From NCBI RefSeq assembly GCF_019219095.1, contig NZ_JAHUWH010000011.1, positions 1-64,000 of the forward strand: a stretch of DNA of 64,000 nucleotides, in the 5' to 3' direction. Below the pieces are notes generated by a model that ran no database searches, was not told the DNA's origin, and saw only the letters and a program-made list of their open reading frames with translations. A program made the translations under genes and the position numbers. This document shows positions 16,384-25,497 of the stretch, piece by piece. The first letter of the stretch is position 1. Each line of letters starts with the position of its first letter. The stretch comes from Acidovorax sp. sic0104 (lineage in GTDB: Bacteria > Pseudomonadota > Gammaproteobacteria > Burkholderiales > Burkholderiaceae_C).

Positions 16384-19300
16384 ATGCCGCCTGCCCTGCG
16401 CCCTGCCCTGTCCCTTGCCGCCCTCCGCCAGCACCGCTGGTTCCGACCCGCACTGGGTGCCCTGGCAGGCCTGATCGGCCTGTGGCTGGTGGCCTGGCTG
16501 GCAGTTCCCGCACTCATCAAGGGGCCGCTGGAGCGCGCGGCCAGCGAGCAGCTCGGCCGCCAGGTGACGGTAGGCGCCATCGATTTCAAACCCTGGACGC
16601 TGGAGCTGGCCCTGAGCGATGTGGCTGTGGCCGGTGCCGAGGGCGCACCGCCGCAGCTGACCATCGGCCGGGTGTATGCCGATGGCGAGCTGCAGTCGCT
16701 GCTGCGCCTGGCCCCGGTGGTGGACGCCTTCAGCATTGAAAACCCTGTGCTGCGCCTCACGCACCGGGGTGATGGCCACTACGACGTGGACGACATCATC
16801 GCCAAGGTCACCGCGCCCACCGGCGAGCCCAATAGCGGTCCCGCACGCCTGGCTCTCTACAACCTGTCGCTCAGCGGCGGCAGCATCGACTTCACGGACC
16901 AGGCCGTGGGCAAGACCCACGAGGTGCGCGACCTGGCGCTCACGGTGCCCTTCATCAGCACCCTTCCCTCCAAGCACGACGTCAAGGTCGAGCCCCACCT
17001 TTCCTTCGCGATCAACGGCAGCCACTTCGACTCGTCCGCCGCGGGCACCCCGTTCGCGCAGACGGGCCAGGGGGAGGCGAGCATCCGATGGAATGGCCTG
17101 CATCTGAGCCCCTACCTGGGCTACCTGCCCGCCAGTGTCCCCGTCAAGGTCCAGGACGCCACGCTCGACGTGGACGTGAAGGTGGCCTTCGAGCAGGCGC
17201 CACGCATGTCGGTCAAGCTGACCGGCACCGTGCAGGCGCGCGATGTGCGGCTGACCGACCGCCAGGGGGGCGACCTGCTGTCGTACGAACGCCTGAAAAT
17301 CGAGATGGCCGATGTGCGCCCGCTGGAGCAGGTGGTGCACCTGAGCCAGGTGGAGCTGACCGCGCCCGTGGTCACCGCAGCGCGCGATGCGTCGGGCCGG
17401 ATCAATCTGGCACAACTCGCGCCCAGCCCGGCACCCTCCGGCGCACAGGCAGCATCGACGACCAGTGCGGCCGCGTCGGCAGCACAGCCATCCCCACCGC
17501 CAGCTTCTGCGCCCGAGGCCACCGCCAGCATGGCGGCCTCCGCGCCCCGTACCAGTGCCAGCAAGGCCGGCACCAAGCCACCCGCCGCCCCTGCCTGGGC
17601 CGTGCGGGTGGACAGCGCCGCAGTGCGCGGCGGCACCGTGCGGTGGTCCGACCAGACGACCCGGCCCGCCGCCACGCTGCAGGCCACGGAAGTCACGCTG
17701 GATGTGGCGGACATGGCGCTGCCGCTGGTCAAGCCCGCCCGCTTCAAGGGCGGGCTCCAGCTGCAGGAGGGCGGCTTGCAGTTCAGTGGCGAAGCAACCG
17801 ACCAGAAGGCGCAGGTCAATGCATCGGCACAGGCGCTGTCGCTGCAGCTGGCCGCCCCGTACCTGGCGCAGCTGCTGGAGCCCACCGTGGCAGGCCAGGT
17901 CACGGGCGACCTGGGCGTGCTGTGGGAGGCACCCACGGCCAAGGCCGCGCAGGCTGGCGCTACCGGCGTGACGCTGACCGCAGGCCCGCTGGCGCTGGAG
18001 CAATTGGCGGTGAAGCAGGGGCGCACCACCGTGGTCGGACTGGGCAAGCTGGCGGTGGAAGGCGTGCAGGTGCCGCTCGATGCGCGCACGGCCACGCTGG
18101 CCAGGCTGACGCTGTCGCAGCCCCTGGCCGCGATCGAGCGCAGCGCGGACGGGCGCTGGATGTTCGAGCGCTGGATGAAGGCTGCCGGCTCCGCACAGGC
18201 ACCGGCCCCCGACAGCGGTACGGCCGCTCCCTCCGGCAACGCCACGGCCGCACCCTGGAAGCTGCGCGTGGCCGACCTGGCCGTGGAAGGCGGCACGGTG
18301 TCTTTCGCCGACAACGCCCAGCCCCGCCCTGTGGCGCTGGACTTGTCGGCGCTGAATCTCTCCGCGAAGAACCTGGCCAGCGACGGCAGCAAGCCCGAGG
18401 CGTTCCAGCTGTCGGCCCGCGCCGCCGCGCCCGGCAGGGGTGGCGGCAAAGGCGGCAGCAAACCCGAGGCCGGCAAGATCGACTACCAGGGCACGCTGGC
18501 CCTGCAGCCCCTGGCGGCACAGGGCAAGCTCGACCTGGCGCGGCTGCCGCTGCATGCGCTGGACGGCTACCTGGCCAGCCAGCTCTCGGTGGAGCTGCTG
18601 CGCGCCGACATCGGCTTCAAGGGCCAGGTCGCGCTGGCCCTGAATGACAAGGGCACCAGCCTGCGCCTGGCGGGCGATGCGGCCATCGATGAACTCACGG
18701 CCAACAGCACCGCCGCATCGACCCCCAAGACCGAGGCCCAGGTGGGCGAGGAACTGCTGGCCTGGAAGAGCCTGACCCTGCGCGGCCTGTCCGTGGCCAC
18801 AGCCCCCGGCACCGCGCCACGGGTGGATGTGAAGGAGACCAGCCTGGTGGACTTCTTCGCGCGCATCACCGTGAACGAGGCCGGGCGCATCAACCTGAGC
18901 GATATCGCCAAGACGCCGGCCGAGGCGCAGGCTGCGAACGCGGCCAGCGCCGCCAACGCAGCGGCCAGCGCCCCCGCTGGCGCATCCGCCAGCGCTGCCG
19001 CCCCAATCGCAGCCGCCAGTGCCCCCGCCAGCACCGCCCTGGCCAAGGTGGACCCGCTGGCCCCCGTCGTCCAGTTCGGTCCCGTGAGCCTGGTCAACGG
19101 CAAGGTACTGTTCTCGGACTTCTTCATCAAACCCAACTACTCTGCCGACCTGTCCGAGCTGACCGGCAAGCTGAGCGCTTTCTCGTCCGAGGCGCCCGGC
19201 GGCGAGCCCCTGCTGGCCGACCTGGAGCTGCGCGGCCGCGCCGAGGGAACGGCTTCGCTTGAAGTCACCGGGAAGCTCAACCCGCTGGCCAAGCCGCTGG

Positions 19301-20238
19301 CGCTCGACATCGTGGGCAAGGTGCGCGACCTGGAGCTGCCGCCGCTCACGCCCTATGCGGTGAAGTACGCTGGCCACGGCATCGAGCGCGGCAAGCTCAG
19401 CATGGACGTGAACTACAAGGTGCTGCCCAGCGGCCAGCTCACGGCCAGCAACCGGCTGGTGCTCAACCAGCTGACGTTCGGCGAACCGGTGGAGGGTGCG
19501 CCCAACAGCCTGCCGGTGAAGCTGGCGGTGGCCCTGCTGGCCGACCGCGACGGCGTGATCGATCTGGACCTGCCCATCAGCGGCTCGCTGAACGACCCGC
19601 AGTTCCGCCTGGGGCCCGTGATCGGCAGGATCATCGTCAACCTCATCGGCAAGGCGATCACCGCCCCGTTCAGCCTGCTGGCCAGCGCCTTCGGCGGCGG
19701 CAGCGAGATGAGCCACGTCGCTTTTGCGCCCGGCAGCGCGACGCTCACGGCGGACGCGAAGCAGAACCTGGACAAGGTGGTGAAGGCCCTGGCCGACCGG
19801 CCTGCGCTCAAGATCACCGTGACCGGCATGGCCAGCCTGAAGGACGAGCGCGAAGGCCTGCAGCGCGAGCGCCTGCAGCAGCAGGTGCTGGCCGAAAAGC
19901 GCCGCGCCAGCCCCGCTGACACCGCACCCGTCTCGGCCGCGGAGTACCCCGCCCTGCTCAAGGAGGTGTACCGCCGCGCCGACATGGCCAAGCCGCGCAA
20001 CCTCGTCGGCCTGGCCAAGGAACTCACGGTGCCCGAGATGGAAGCCCTGCTGCTGGCCAACCAGAGCGCCACCGAGGCCATGGCGGCCGACCTGGCCCAG
20101 GAGCGCGGCCAAGCGGTCCGCAGCTATCTGGTGGCGCAGAAGCTGCCCACGGAGCGGCTCTTCGTGGCGGCGCCCAAGTCGGGCAGCCAGGCGGACAAGT
20201 GGACGCCCCGGGCCGAACTGAATCTGGGGACGCAGTAG
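16384..20238 (+). CDS. DUF748 / AsmA-like giant envelope protein with OmpA-like tail
   Basis: A 1284-residue protein with one N-terminal membrane helix (about 18-40) and a long beta-rich periplasmic body containing repeated DUF748-type units, e.g. KFTVGAIDFKPW-like ends and FIKPNYSADLSELTGKLSAF. Alanine-rich linkers occur near 350-400 and 850-890. The C-terminal 170 residues contain an OmpA-like stretch (VAFAPGSATLTADAKQNLDKV). AsmA-type proteins bridge inner and outer membrane and affect lipid transport. GGACAAT lies about 85 bp upstream as a possible -10 element. A long open frame on the opposite strand is only its shadow. Confidence 0.9.
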   Translation: MPPALRPALSLAALRQHRWFRPALGALAGLIGLWLVAWLAVPALIKGPLERAASEQLGRQVTVGAIDFKPWTLELALSDVAVAGAEGAPPQLTIGRVYADGELQSLLRLAPVVDAFSIENPVLRLTHRGDGHYDVDDIIAKVTAPTGEPNSGPARLALYNLSLSGGSIDFTDQAVGKTHEVRDLALTVPFISTLPSKHDVKVEPHLSFAINGSHFDSSAAGTPFAQTGQGEASIRWNGLHLSPYLGYLPASVPVKVQDATLDVDVKVAFEQAPRMSVKLTGTVQARDVRLTDRQGGDLLSYERLKIEMADVRPLEQVVHLSQVELTAPVVTAARDASGRINLAQLAPSPAPSGAQAASTTSAAASAAQPSPPPASAPEATASMAASAPRTSASKAGTKPPAAPAWAVRVDSAAVRGGTVRWSDQTTRPAATLQATEVTLDVADMALPLVKPARFKGGLQLQEGGLQFSGEATDQKAQVNASAQALSLQLAAPYLAQLLEPTVAGQVTGDLGVLWEAPTAKAAQAGATGVTLTAGPLALEQLAVKQGRTTVVGLGKLAVEGVQVPLDARTATLARLTLSQPLAAIERSADGRWMFERWMKAAGSAQAPAPDSGTAAPSGNATAAPWKLRVADLAVEGGTVSFADNAQPRPVALDLSALNLSAKNLASDGSKPEAFQLSARAAAPGRGGGKGGSKPEAGKIDYQGTLALQPLAAQGKLDLARLPLHALDGYLASQLSVELLRADIGFKGQVALALNDKGTSLRLAGDAAIDELTANSTAASTPKTEAQVGEELLAWKSLTLRGLSVATAPGTAPRVDVKETSLVDFFARITVNEAGRINLSDIAKTPAEAQAANAASAANAAASAPAGASASAAAPIAAASAPASTALAKVDPLAPVVQFGPVSLVNGKVLFSDFFIKPNYSADLSELTGKLSAFSSEAPGGEPLLADLELRGRAEGTASLEVTGKLNPLAKPLALDIVGKVRDLELPPLTPYAVKYAGHGIERGKLSMDVNYKVLPSGQLTASNRLVLNQLTFGEPVEGAPNSLPVKLAVALLADRDGVIDLDLPISGSLNDPQFRLGPVIGRIIVNLIGKAITAPFSLLASAFGGGSEMSHVAFAPGSATLTADAKQNLDKVVKALADRPALKITVTGMASLKDEREGLQRERLQQQVLAEKRRASPADTAPVSAAEYPALLKEVYRRADMAKPRNLVGLAKELTVPEMEALLLANQSATEAMAADLAQERGQAVRSYLVAQKLPTERLFVAAPKSGSQADKWTPRAELNLGTQ

Positions 20239-20346
20239 CGCACTTCCCGGCGCCTGCGGGCAGCGCCGCGCACAATGGAGGATTGACCGGAATCAGGGGT
20301 GCGGCATCGGAACCAACGGCGCCGCGCCTGCTCCCACACTGCAACC

Positions 20347-22611
20347 ATGTCCTCACGCCTGCTCCACCGCCTCGCGAATACTCTGCTTTTGATAGCAGCC
20401 TGCGCTTCATGGACAAGCGCCAGCGCCCAACTCAGCACCAAAACCAGCGGCCAGGGCACGAGCGTGGTCACCACGCCGTACGTGCGGGCCGAGCTGATGG
20501 CCCACGCGCCGCAGGGCGTGGCGCCGGGGCAGCCGCTGTGGCTGGGCCTGCAGATCACCCACCAGCCAGAGTGGCATACCTACTGGAAGAACCCCGGCGA
20601 CTCGGGTTTGCCCACCGACCTGGCCTGGACGCTGCCCGCCGGACTGGACGCCGGAGAGATCGCCTGGCCCCTGCCCAAAAAGATTCCCATCGGCACGCTG
20701 GCGAACTACGGCTACGAAGGCACGGTGCTTCTGCCCGTGCCGGTCACCGTGGCCAGCACCTTCGCCGCCGGGCCGCTGGCCAGGGACGCCACCATCAAGC
20801 TGCGCGCCTCCTGGCTGGTCTGCCGCAAGGAGTGCATTCCCGAAGAGGGCGAGTTCACCCTGCAACTGCCCATCCGCAGCACCACGGCCTTGAACGGCGC
20901 CGCGTTCGAGGCGGCGGCCAAGGCGCAGCCGCAACCGGTGCTGGCAGGCACGAACGGCATCGTGCCGGACAGCCAGGCGCAGATTGCCGACGGCAATGCC
21001 CTGCAGGTCAGCGTGCACGGGCTGCCCGTTGCGCTCAGGGGCAAGACGCTTGATGTGTTCCCGGAGACCAGTGAAGTCATCGACAACGCCGCGCAGTGGA
21101 CGCAGGCCTGGAACGGCAGCGTGTGGACCGCCAGGATCCCGCTGGCGGACCAGCGCAGCCACAGTCCCAGCCTGATGCCGGTGGTGCTGGCCGAGCGGTC
21201 GGCCCCGCGGGGCGCGGGCGCCCACGCCACCGGCCCCGACACCCGCACGGGCTACCGGGCGGAGCTCAAGGTGCTGGGCACCTGGCCGCAGGCGGCCTCC
21301 GTGGCCGCCGTGTCGCCCGCGCTGGAGGCAGCGCTCAAGGCCAATGCTGCCAACGCAAGCGCGGCTGCGGGCGGCTCGGGCGCGGGTTCGGGCGCATCCA
21401 GCCTCACGCTCTCGGCGGCGCTGCTCGGCGCCCTGCTGGGCGGCCTCATCCTCAACCTCATGCCCTGCGTATTTCCGGTGCTGGCGATCAAGGTCGTGGG
21501 CTTCACCCAGCACGCGCAGGACCGCCGCGCGCACCGCCTGAGCGGCCTGGCGTACACGGCGGGGGTCGTGCTGTCCTTCATGCTGCTGGGCGCGCTCATG
21601 CTGGGCCTGCGCGCCGCGGGCGAGGCCGTGGGCTGGGGCTTTCAGCTGCAGTCGCCCGCGGTGGTGGCCGCACTTGCCGCGCTGTTCACGGTGATCGGGC
21701 TGAACCTGGCGGGCGTCTTCGAGTTCGGGCACTTTCTGCCGTCGTCCGTGGCCAGCCTGCAGGCGCGCCACCCGGTGGCCGACAGCTTTCTGACCGGCGT
21801 TCTGGCCGTGGCCGTCGCATCGCCCTGCACCGCGCCGTTCATGGGCGCGTCCATGGGCCTCACGGCCACGCTGCCGGTGCCCCAGGCGCTGGCCGTGTTC
21901 GCGGTGCTGGGCCTGGGCCTGGCGCTGCCTTACCTGGCCGCGAGCTTCATCCCTGCCGTGGCGCGCGCCCTGCCACGCCCCGGTGCATGGATGGACACCT
22001 TCCGCAAGTTCATGGCCTTCCCGATGTTCGCCACCGTGGTGTGGCTGGTGTGGGTGCTGGGGCAGCAAAGCGGCATCGACGGCGCGGGCGCGCTGCTGAT
22101 CCTGCTGGTGGGCGTGGGGCTGGTCGCCTGGTCGCTGTCGCTGGCGGGCCGCGCGCGCCGCTGGATGGCCACGGTATCGGTGGCCGCGTTCGCACTGCTG
22201 GCCTGGTCGTTCGGACCGCACATCACCAACGTGCCAGCCCTGCACACGGCACAGCCCGCCAGCGCAGGCGGCGCGCAGTGGCAGGCCTGGACCCCCGGCG
22301 CGGCCGAGCAGATCACGGCTGGTGGCCGCCCCGTGTTCGTCGACTTCACCGCCGCCTGGTGCGTGACCTGTCAGTACAACAAGAAGACCACGCTGGCCGA
22401 TGCCGACGTGCTGGCCGACCTCGCCGCCAAGAACGTGGCGCTGCTGCGCGCCGACTGGACGCGCCGCGACCCGGCCATCACCGCCGCCCTCGCGCAGCTG
22501 GGCCGCAACGGCGTGCCCGTGTATGTGTTCTACCAGGCCGGCAAGCCGCCCGTGGTACTGACCGAGGTGCTCAGCGTGCAGGAGGTGCGCGCCACCATCG
22601 CCCGGCTGTAG
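20347..22611 (+). CDS. DsbD/ScsB-like thiol:disulfide interchange protein
   Basis: A 754-residue three-part reductase. A signal peptide (1 to about 27) leads to a periplasmic alpha domain with CRKEC (Cys159, Cys163); a membrane domain follows with the paired cysteines in MPCVFPV (Cys374) and ASPCTAP (Cys494); a C-terminal thioredoxin domain has WCVTC (Cys672, Cys675). It carries electrons from cytosolic thioredoxin to periplasmic partners. The next gene is a periplasmic thioredoxin-like protein and a likely partner. The signal-peptide codons 20386-20430 match a dispersed intergenic repeat. ATG 20299 is an upstream alternative; the choice rests on the signal peptide. Confidence 0.92.
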   Translation: MSSRLLHRLANTLLLIAACASWTSASAQLSTKTSGQGTSVVTTPYVRAELMAHAPQGVAPGQPLWLGLQITHQPEWHTYWKNPGDSGLPTDLAWTLPAGLDAGEIAWPLPKKIPIGTLANYGYEGTVLLPVPVTVASTFAAGPLARDATIKLRASWLVCRKECIPEEGEFTLQLPIRSTTALNGAAFEAAAKAQPQPVLAGTNGIVPDSQAQIADGNALQVSVHGLPVALRGKTLDVFPETSEVIDNAAQWTQAWNGSVWTARIPLADQRSHSPSLMPVVLAERSAPRGAGAHATGPDTRTGYRAELKVLGTWPQAASVAAVSPALEAALKANAANASAAAGGSGAGSGASSLTLSAALLGALLGGLILNLMPCVFPVLAIKVVGFTQHAQDRRAHRLSGLAYTAGVVLSFMLLGALMLGLRAAGEAVGWGFQLQSPAVVAALAALFTVIGLNLAGVFEFGHFLPSSVASLQARHPVADSFLTGVLAVAVASPCTAPFMGASMGLTATLPVPQALAVFAVLGLGLALPYLAASFIPAVARALPRPGAWMDTFRKFMAFPMFATVVWLVWVLGQQSGIDGAGALLILLVGVGLVAWSLSLAGRARRWMATVSVAAFALLAWSFGPHITNVPALHTAQPASAGGAQWQAWTPGAAEQITAGGRPVFVDFTAAWCVTCQYNKKTTLADADVLADLAAKNVALLRADWTRRDPAITAALAQLGRNGVPVYVFYQAGKPPVVLTEVLSVQEVRATIARL

Positions 22612-22709
22612 ATGCATCAACCAGTGGCCGCGCTGCATGCCATCCATGCAGAGCGTTGTCCGTTGGTTGTCGTTGTTCACCGTCGCCATCAACCCAGGGA
22701 GATCCCGCC

Positions 22710-23324
22710 ATGAAGTTGCTTCGCCGTACGCTGATTGCTTCTGCCGCCGCGCTGTTCGCCAGCGGCGCCGCCCAGGCCGCCACCACCGTGGGCCAGCCGG
22801 CCCCCGACTTCACGCTCAAGGACGCCACCGGCAAGACCGTGCGCCTGTCCGACTTCAAGGGCAAGCATGTGGTGCTGGAATGGACCAACCCCGGCTGCCC
22901 CTTCGTGCGCAAGCACTACGACAGCGGCAACATGCCCGCCACCCAGAAGGACGCCGCCAGCAAGAACGTGGTCTGGCTCGCGGTCAACTCCACCGAGAAG
23001 GCCAGTAGCGACTACCTGGAGCCCGCCAAGCTCACGGCCTGGCTCACCGAGCGCAAGGCCCAGCCCACCGCCGTGCTCATGGACGAGGAAGGCACCGTGG
23101 GCAAGAGCTACGGCGCACGCACCACGCCGCACATGTACATCGTCAACCCGCAGGGCGTGCTGGTGTACGCGGGCGGCATCGACAGCATTCCCTCGGCCCG
23201 CCCGGCCGACATCGAGAAGGCCACCAACTATGTGAAGGTGGGGCTGTCGGAAGCACTGGCGGGCAAGCCCATCTCGGCGGCGACGACGCAGCCATATGGG
23301 TGCAGCATCAAGTACAAGTCCTGA
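22710..23324 (+). CDS. Periplasmic thioredoxin/redoxin-like protein with a single active-site cysteine
   Basis: A 204-residue protein with a clear signal peptide (cleavage after AAQA, near residue 23) and a thioredoxin fold. The expected C-x-x-C is reduced to NPGCPFVRKHY, leaving only Cys63; a second cysteine is near the C-terminus (Cys198). The GCPFVRKHY type is a known branch of redoxin proteins related to peroxiredoxin and TlpA. A ribosome site (GGGAG) lies upstream of ATG 22710. It follows the DsbD-like gene by 98 bp, which suggests it is a substrate or relay. Confidence 0.88.
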   Translation: MKLLRRTLIASAAALFASGAAQAATTVGQPAPDFTLKDATGKTVRLSDFKGKHVVLEWTNPGCPFVRKHYDSGNMPATQKDAASKNVVWLAVNSTEKASSDYLEPAKLTAWLTERKAQPTAVLMDEEGTVGKSYGARTTPHMYIVNPQGVLVYAGGIDSIPSARPADIEKATNYVKVGLSEALAGKPISAATTQPYGCSIKYKS

Positions 23325-23394
23325 CGCACATCGCGTTCCGGCACCGAGAGTGAGGCATCACGCCCGCAAGCCGCTCACCGGGCGCTCGCTCCGT

Positions 23395-24198
23395 TCAGGC
23401 ACCCGCTCCCAGCCGCTGCGACAAACTGCTGGCCGCCTCCCGCAGATGCTGCGCTGACGCGCTGTCCGGCCCTGTCTGCAGCGTCGCACTTGGCCCGATC
23501 ACCGCCAGGCACAGCACCAGCTGCCCAAACCCATCAAACACCGGGGTGGCCAGTGCGCTGATGCCGGGCAGCAGCTGGTCGGTCACCTGTGCCACCTGGT
23601 GCGTGCGCACAGCGTCCAGCTCGGCCGCAAACGCGGGTTCGTCCAAAGCCCCCGCAAACCCCTCGGCCGCCAGCGCGGCGGCAGCGCGCTCGCGCGGGCC
23701 GAAGGCCGCGAACACCTTGCCCGTGGCCGTGTGGCGCACCGACGCGGTCGTGCCATGGCGCATGGCCACGTACACGGCCGTGGGGCCTTCTTCCACGCGG
23801 ATGATGGTGGGGCCGTTGTCGCCCCAGACCGAGGCCGAGACGGTGTAGCCGATGCGCTGGGCCAGCGCGGGCAGCTCGGCGATCGCCAGACGCACCGGGT
23901 CCACCTGCTGCAGGCTGATCAGGCCCAGCTGCATCGCCAGCGGGCCCAGGCCGTAGTGGCCGCTCACGGTGTCCTGTTCGATGAGGCCCAGCTTGCCGAA
24001 GCTCACGAGGTACGGGTGCGCCTTGGCGGGCGTCATTTCGGCGGCGCGCGCCAGGTCCTTGAGCGCCATGCGGCGGCCGGTGCGCGCCAGCACCTTGAGC
24101 AGTTGCCCGCCCACCTCCACGCTCTGGATGCCGCGCGGCGCGCGCGGGCTGTCGTCTTCATCGTCGGGGCGGGGCATGTCGGGTGCGAAGGAGGCCAT
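23395..24198 (-). CDS. IclR-family transcriptional regulator
   Basis: A 267-residue regulator with an N-terminal winged helix (VEVGGQLLKVLARTGRRMALKDLARAAEMTPAKAHPYLVSF) and a C-terminal ligand-binding domain with the typical VWGDNGPTIIRVEE and GISALATPVFD stretches. It is divergent from the MBL hydrolase gene, and the gap holds repeated TAAACA/AAATGCATT elements, a likely operator. IclR proteins of this kind usually control catabolic operons and sense a pathway substrate. ATG 24198 is chosen; an upstream ATG at 24249 would add 17 basic residues and enter the operator. Confidence 0.9.
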   Translation of the reverse strand: MASFAPDMPRPDDEDDSPRAPRGIQSVEVGGQLLKVLARTGRRMALKDLARAAEMTPAKAHPYLVSFGKLGLIEQDTVSGHYGLGPLAMQLGLISLQQVDPVRLAIAELPALAQRIGYTVSASVWGDNGPTIIRVEEGPTAVYVAMRHGTTASVRHTATGKVFAAFGPRERAAAALAAEGFAGALDEPAFAAELDAVRTHQVAQVTDQLLPGISALATPVFDGFGQLVLCLAVIGPSATLQTGPDSASAQHLREAASSLSQRLGAGA

Positions 24199-24249
24199 GG
24201 GTGCGATTGTCCACGGCAAGGGCCGGCGCCAATGCGTTCGGGTTTTCAC

Positions 24250-24320
24250 CTAAACAAATGCATTAGACATTGGCGAATTTATTGCCTAACATCAAAACAT
24301 TCTGTTTAGATAAATGCATT
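24250..24320. promoter_or_regulatory. Probable IclR operator region
   Basis: CTAAACA (24250-24256) is mirrored by TGTTTAG (24303-24309), and AAATGCATT occurs twice in direct orientation (24256-24264 and 24312-24320), 56 bp apart. The segment is far richer in A+T than its surroundings and lies just upstream of the MBL gene start at 24345. The repeats are plain in the sequence; their use by the IclR protein is inferred. Confidence 0.55.
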
Positions 24321-24344
24321 CATCCATAACGAATTGCACCGCCC

Positions 24345-25301
24345 ATGACCACCAAGACCTTCGCCTCCGCCGCCGACCTGGACGTCAAGAAGGTGAGCTT
24401 CGACAAGCTCTCCGACCATGCCTATGCCTACACCGCCGAGGGCGATCCCAACACCGGCATCATCATTGGCGACGATGCGGTGATGGTCATCGACACCCAG
24501 GCCACGCCCGTGATGGCGCAGGACGTGATCCGCCGCATCCGCGAGGTGACGGACAAGCCCATCAAGTACGTGCTGCTCTCGCACTACCACGCGGTGCGCG
24601 TGCTGGGGGCCAGCGCCTACGGCGCCGAGCACATCATTGCCAGCGAGGACACGCGCGATTTGATCGTCGAGCGCGGCCAGTTCGATAAGGACAGCGAGAT
24701 CGGCCGCTTCCCGCGCCTGTTCCAGAACGTGGAGAGCGTGCCCGAGGGCCTCACCTGGCCCACGATGACCTTCACCGGCAAGATGACGCTGTGGCTGGGC
24801 CAGCTGGAAGTGCAGATCCTGCAGCTGGGCCGTGGCCACACCAAGGGCGACACCGTGGCCTGGCTGCCGCAGGAAAGGATCCTCTTCAGCGGCGACCTGG
24901 TGGAGTTCGACGCCACGCCGTATGCGGGCGACGCCTACTTCGAGGACTGGCCGCAGACGCTGGACAACATTGCGGCCCTGAAGCCCGAAAAGCTCGTGCC
25001 GGGCCGGGGCGCCGCGCTGCAGACGCCCGAGCAGGTCCAGGCGGGCCTTGCCGGCACGCGCGCCTTCATCAGCGACCTGTACAACAGCGTGAAAGCCAGT
25101 GCCGCCCAGGGCGAGGACCTGCGCAAGGTGTACGAGGCCACGTTCGCACAACTGCAGCCCAAGTACGGCCACTGGGTGATCTTCAACCACTGCATGCCGT
25201 TCGACGTGACCCGCGCCTACGACGAGGCCACGCAGTACCCCGACCCGCGCATCTGGACGGCCGAGCGGGATGTGGCGATGTGGAAAGCACTGGAAGGTTG
25301 A
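24345..25301 (+). CDS. MBL-fold metallo-hydrolase with altered metal motif
   Basis: A 318-residue metallo-beta-lactamase-fold protein. The usual HxHxDH motif reads HYHAVR (His80, His82), so the second-site aspartate and histidine are replaced by Val and Arg. His165 in GHTKGD and the aspartate in FSGDLVEF are kept, and a late NHC motif lies near residue 282. It may bind one metal only. It is first in a run with an FAD monooxygenase, DUF2783 and a Bug receptor under an IclR regulator, so it probably hydrolyses an ester or lactone in that pathway. Confidence 0.88.
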   Translation: MTTKTFASAADLDVKKVSFDKLSDHAYAYTAEGDPNTGIIIGDDAVMVIDTQATPVMAQDVIRRIREVTDKPIKYVLLSHYHAVRVLGASAYGAEHIIASEDTRDLIVERGQFDKDSEIGRFPRLFQNVESVPEGLTWPTMTFTGKMTLWLGQLEVQILQLGRGHTKGDTVAWLPQERILFSGDLVEFDATPYAGDAYFEDWPQTLDNIAALKPEKLVPGRGAALQTPEQVQAGLAGTRAFISDLYNSVKASAAQGEDLRKVYEATFAQLQPKYGHWVIFNHCMPFDVTRAYDEATQYPDPRIWTAERDVAMWKALEG

Positions 25302-25307
25302 ATAGAG

Positions 25308-25450
25308 AAACACCTCCCCTGAGGCGCTGCGTGCCTTCCCCCTTCTCTCGCACCGCTGCGCGCTGCGGGAAGGGGGACGACGCCCTCGCTGTGGGGCGGC
25401 CCTGGCTTGGCGTCCCTCGCTGGGGGCTGCGCCAGTTGCAAAGGTCCGCT
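25308..25450 (+). repeat. Dispersed stop-proximal hairpin repeat, long form
   Basis: Starts 7 bp after the MBL stop with CTCCCCTGAGGCGCTGCGTG and then a large hairpin (CCCTTCTCTCGCACC ... GGGAAGGGGGACGACG). It resembles the copy at 49730. It separates two genes of one putative operon and could cause partial termination or mRNA stabilisation. Confidence 0.65.
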
Positions 25451-25497
25451 CCCGGAGCAGCGCCCGGCTCGATCCAAGACACAAAGGTCATGACGCC

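Noticed and set aside
16033-20112. Open frame of about 1359 codons on the minus strand
   Set aside because: It lies opposite the DUF748 gene, and its translation is rich in R, G, H and Q as expected for the antisense of GC-rich coding DNA. No start signal or family resemblance.
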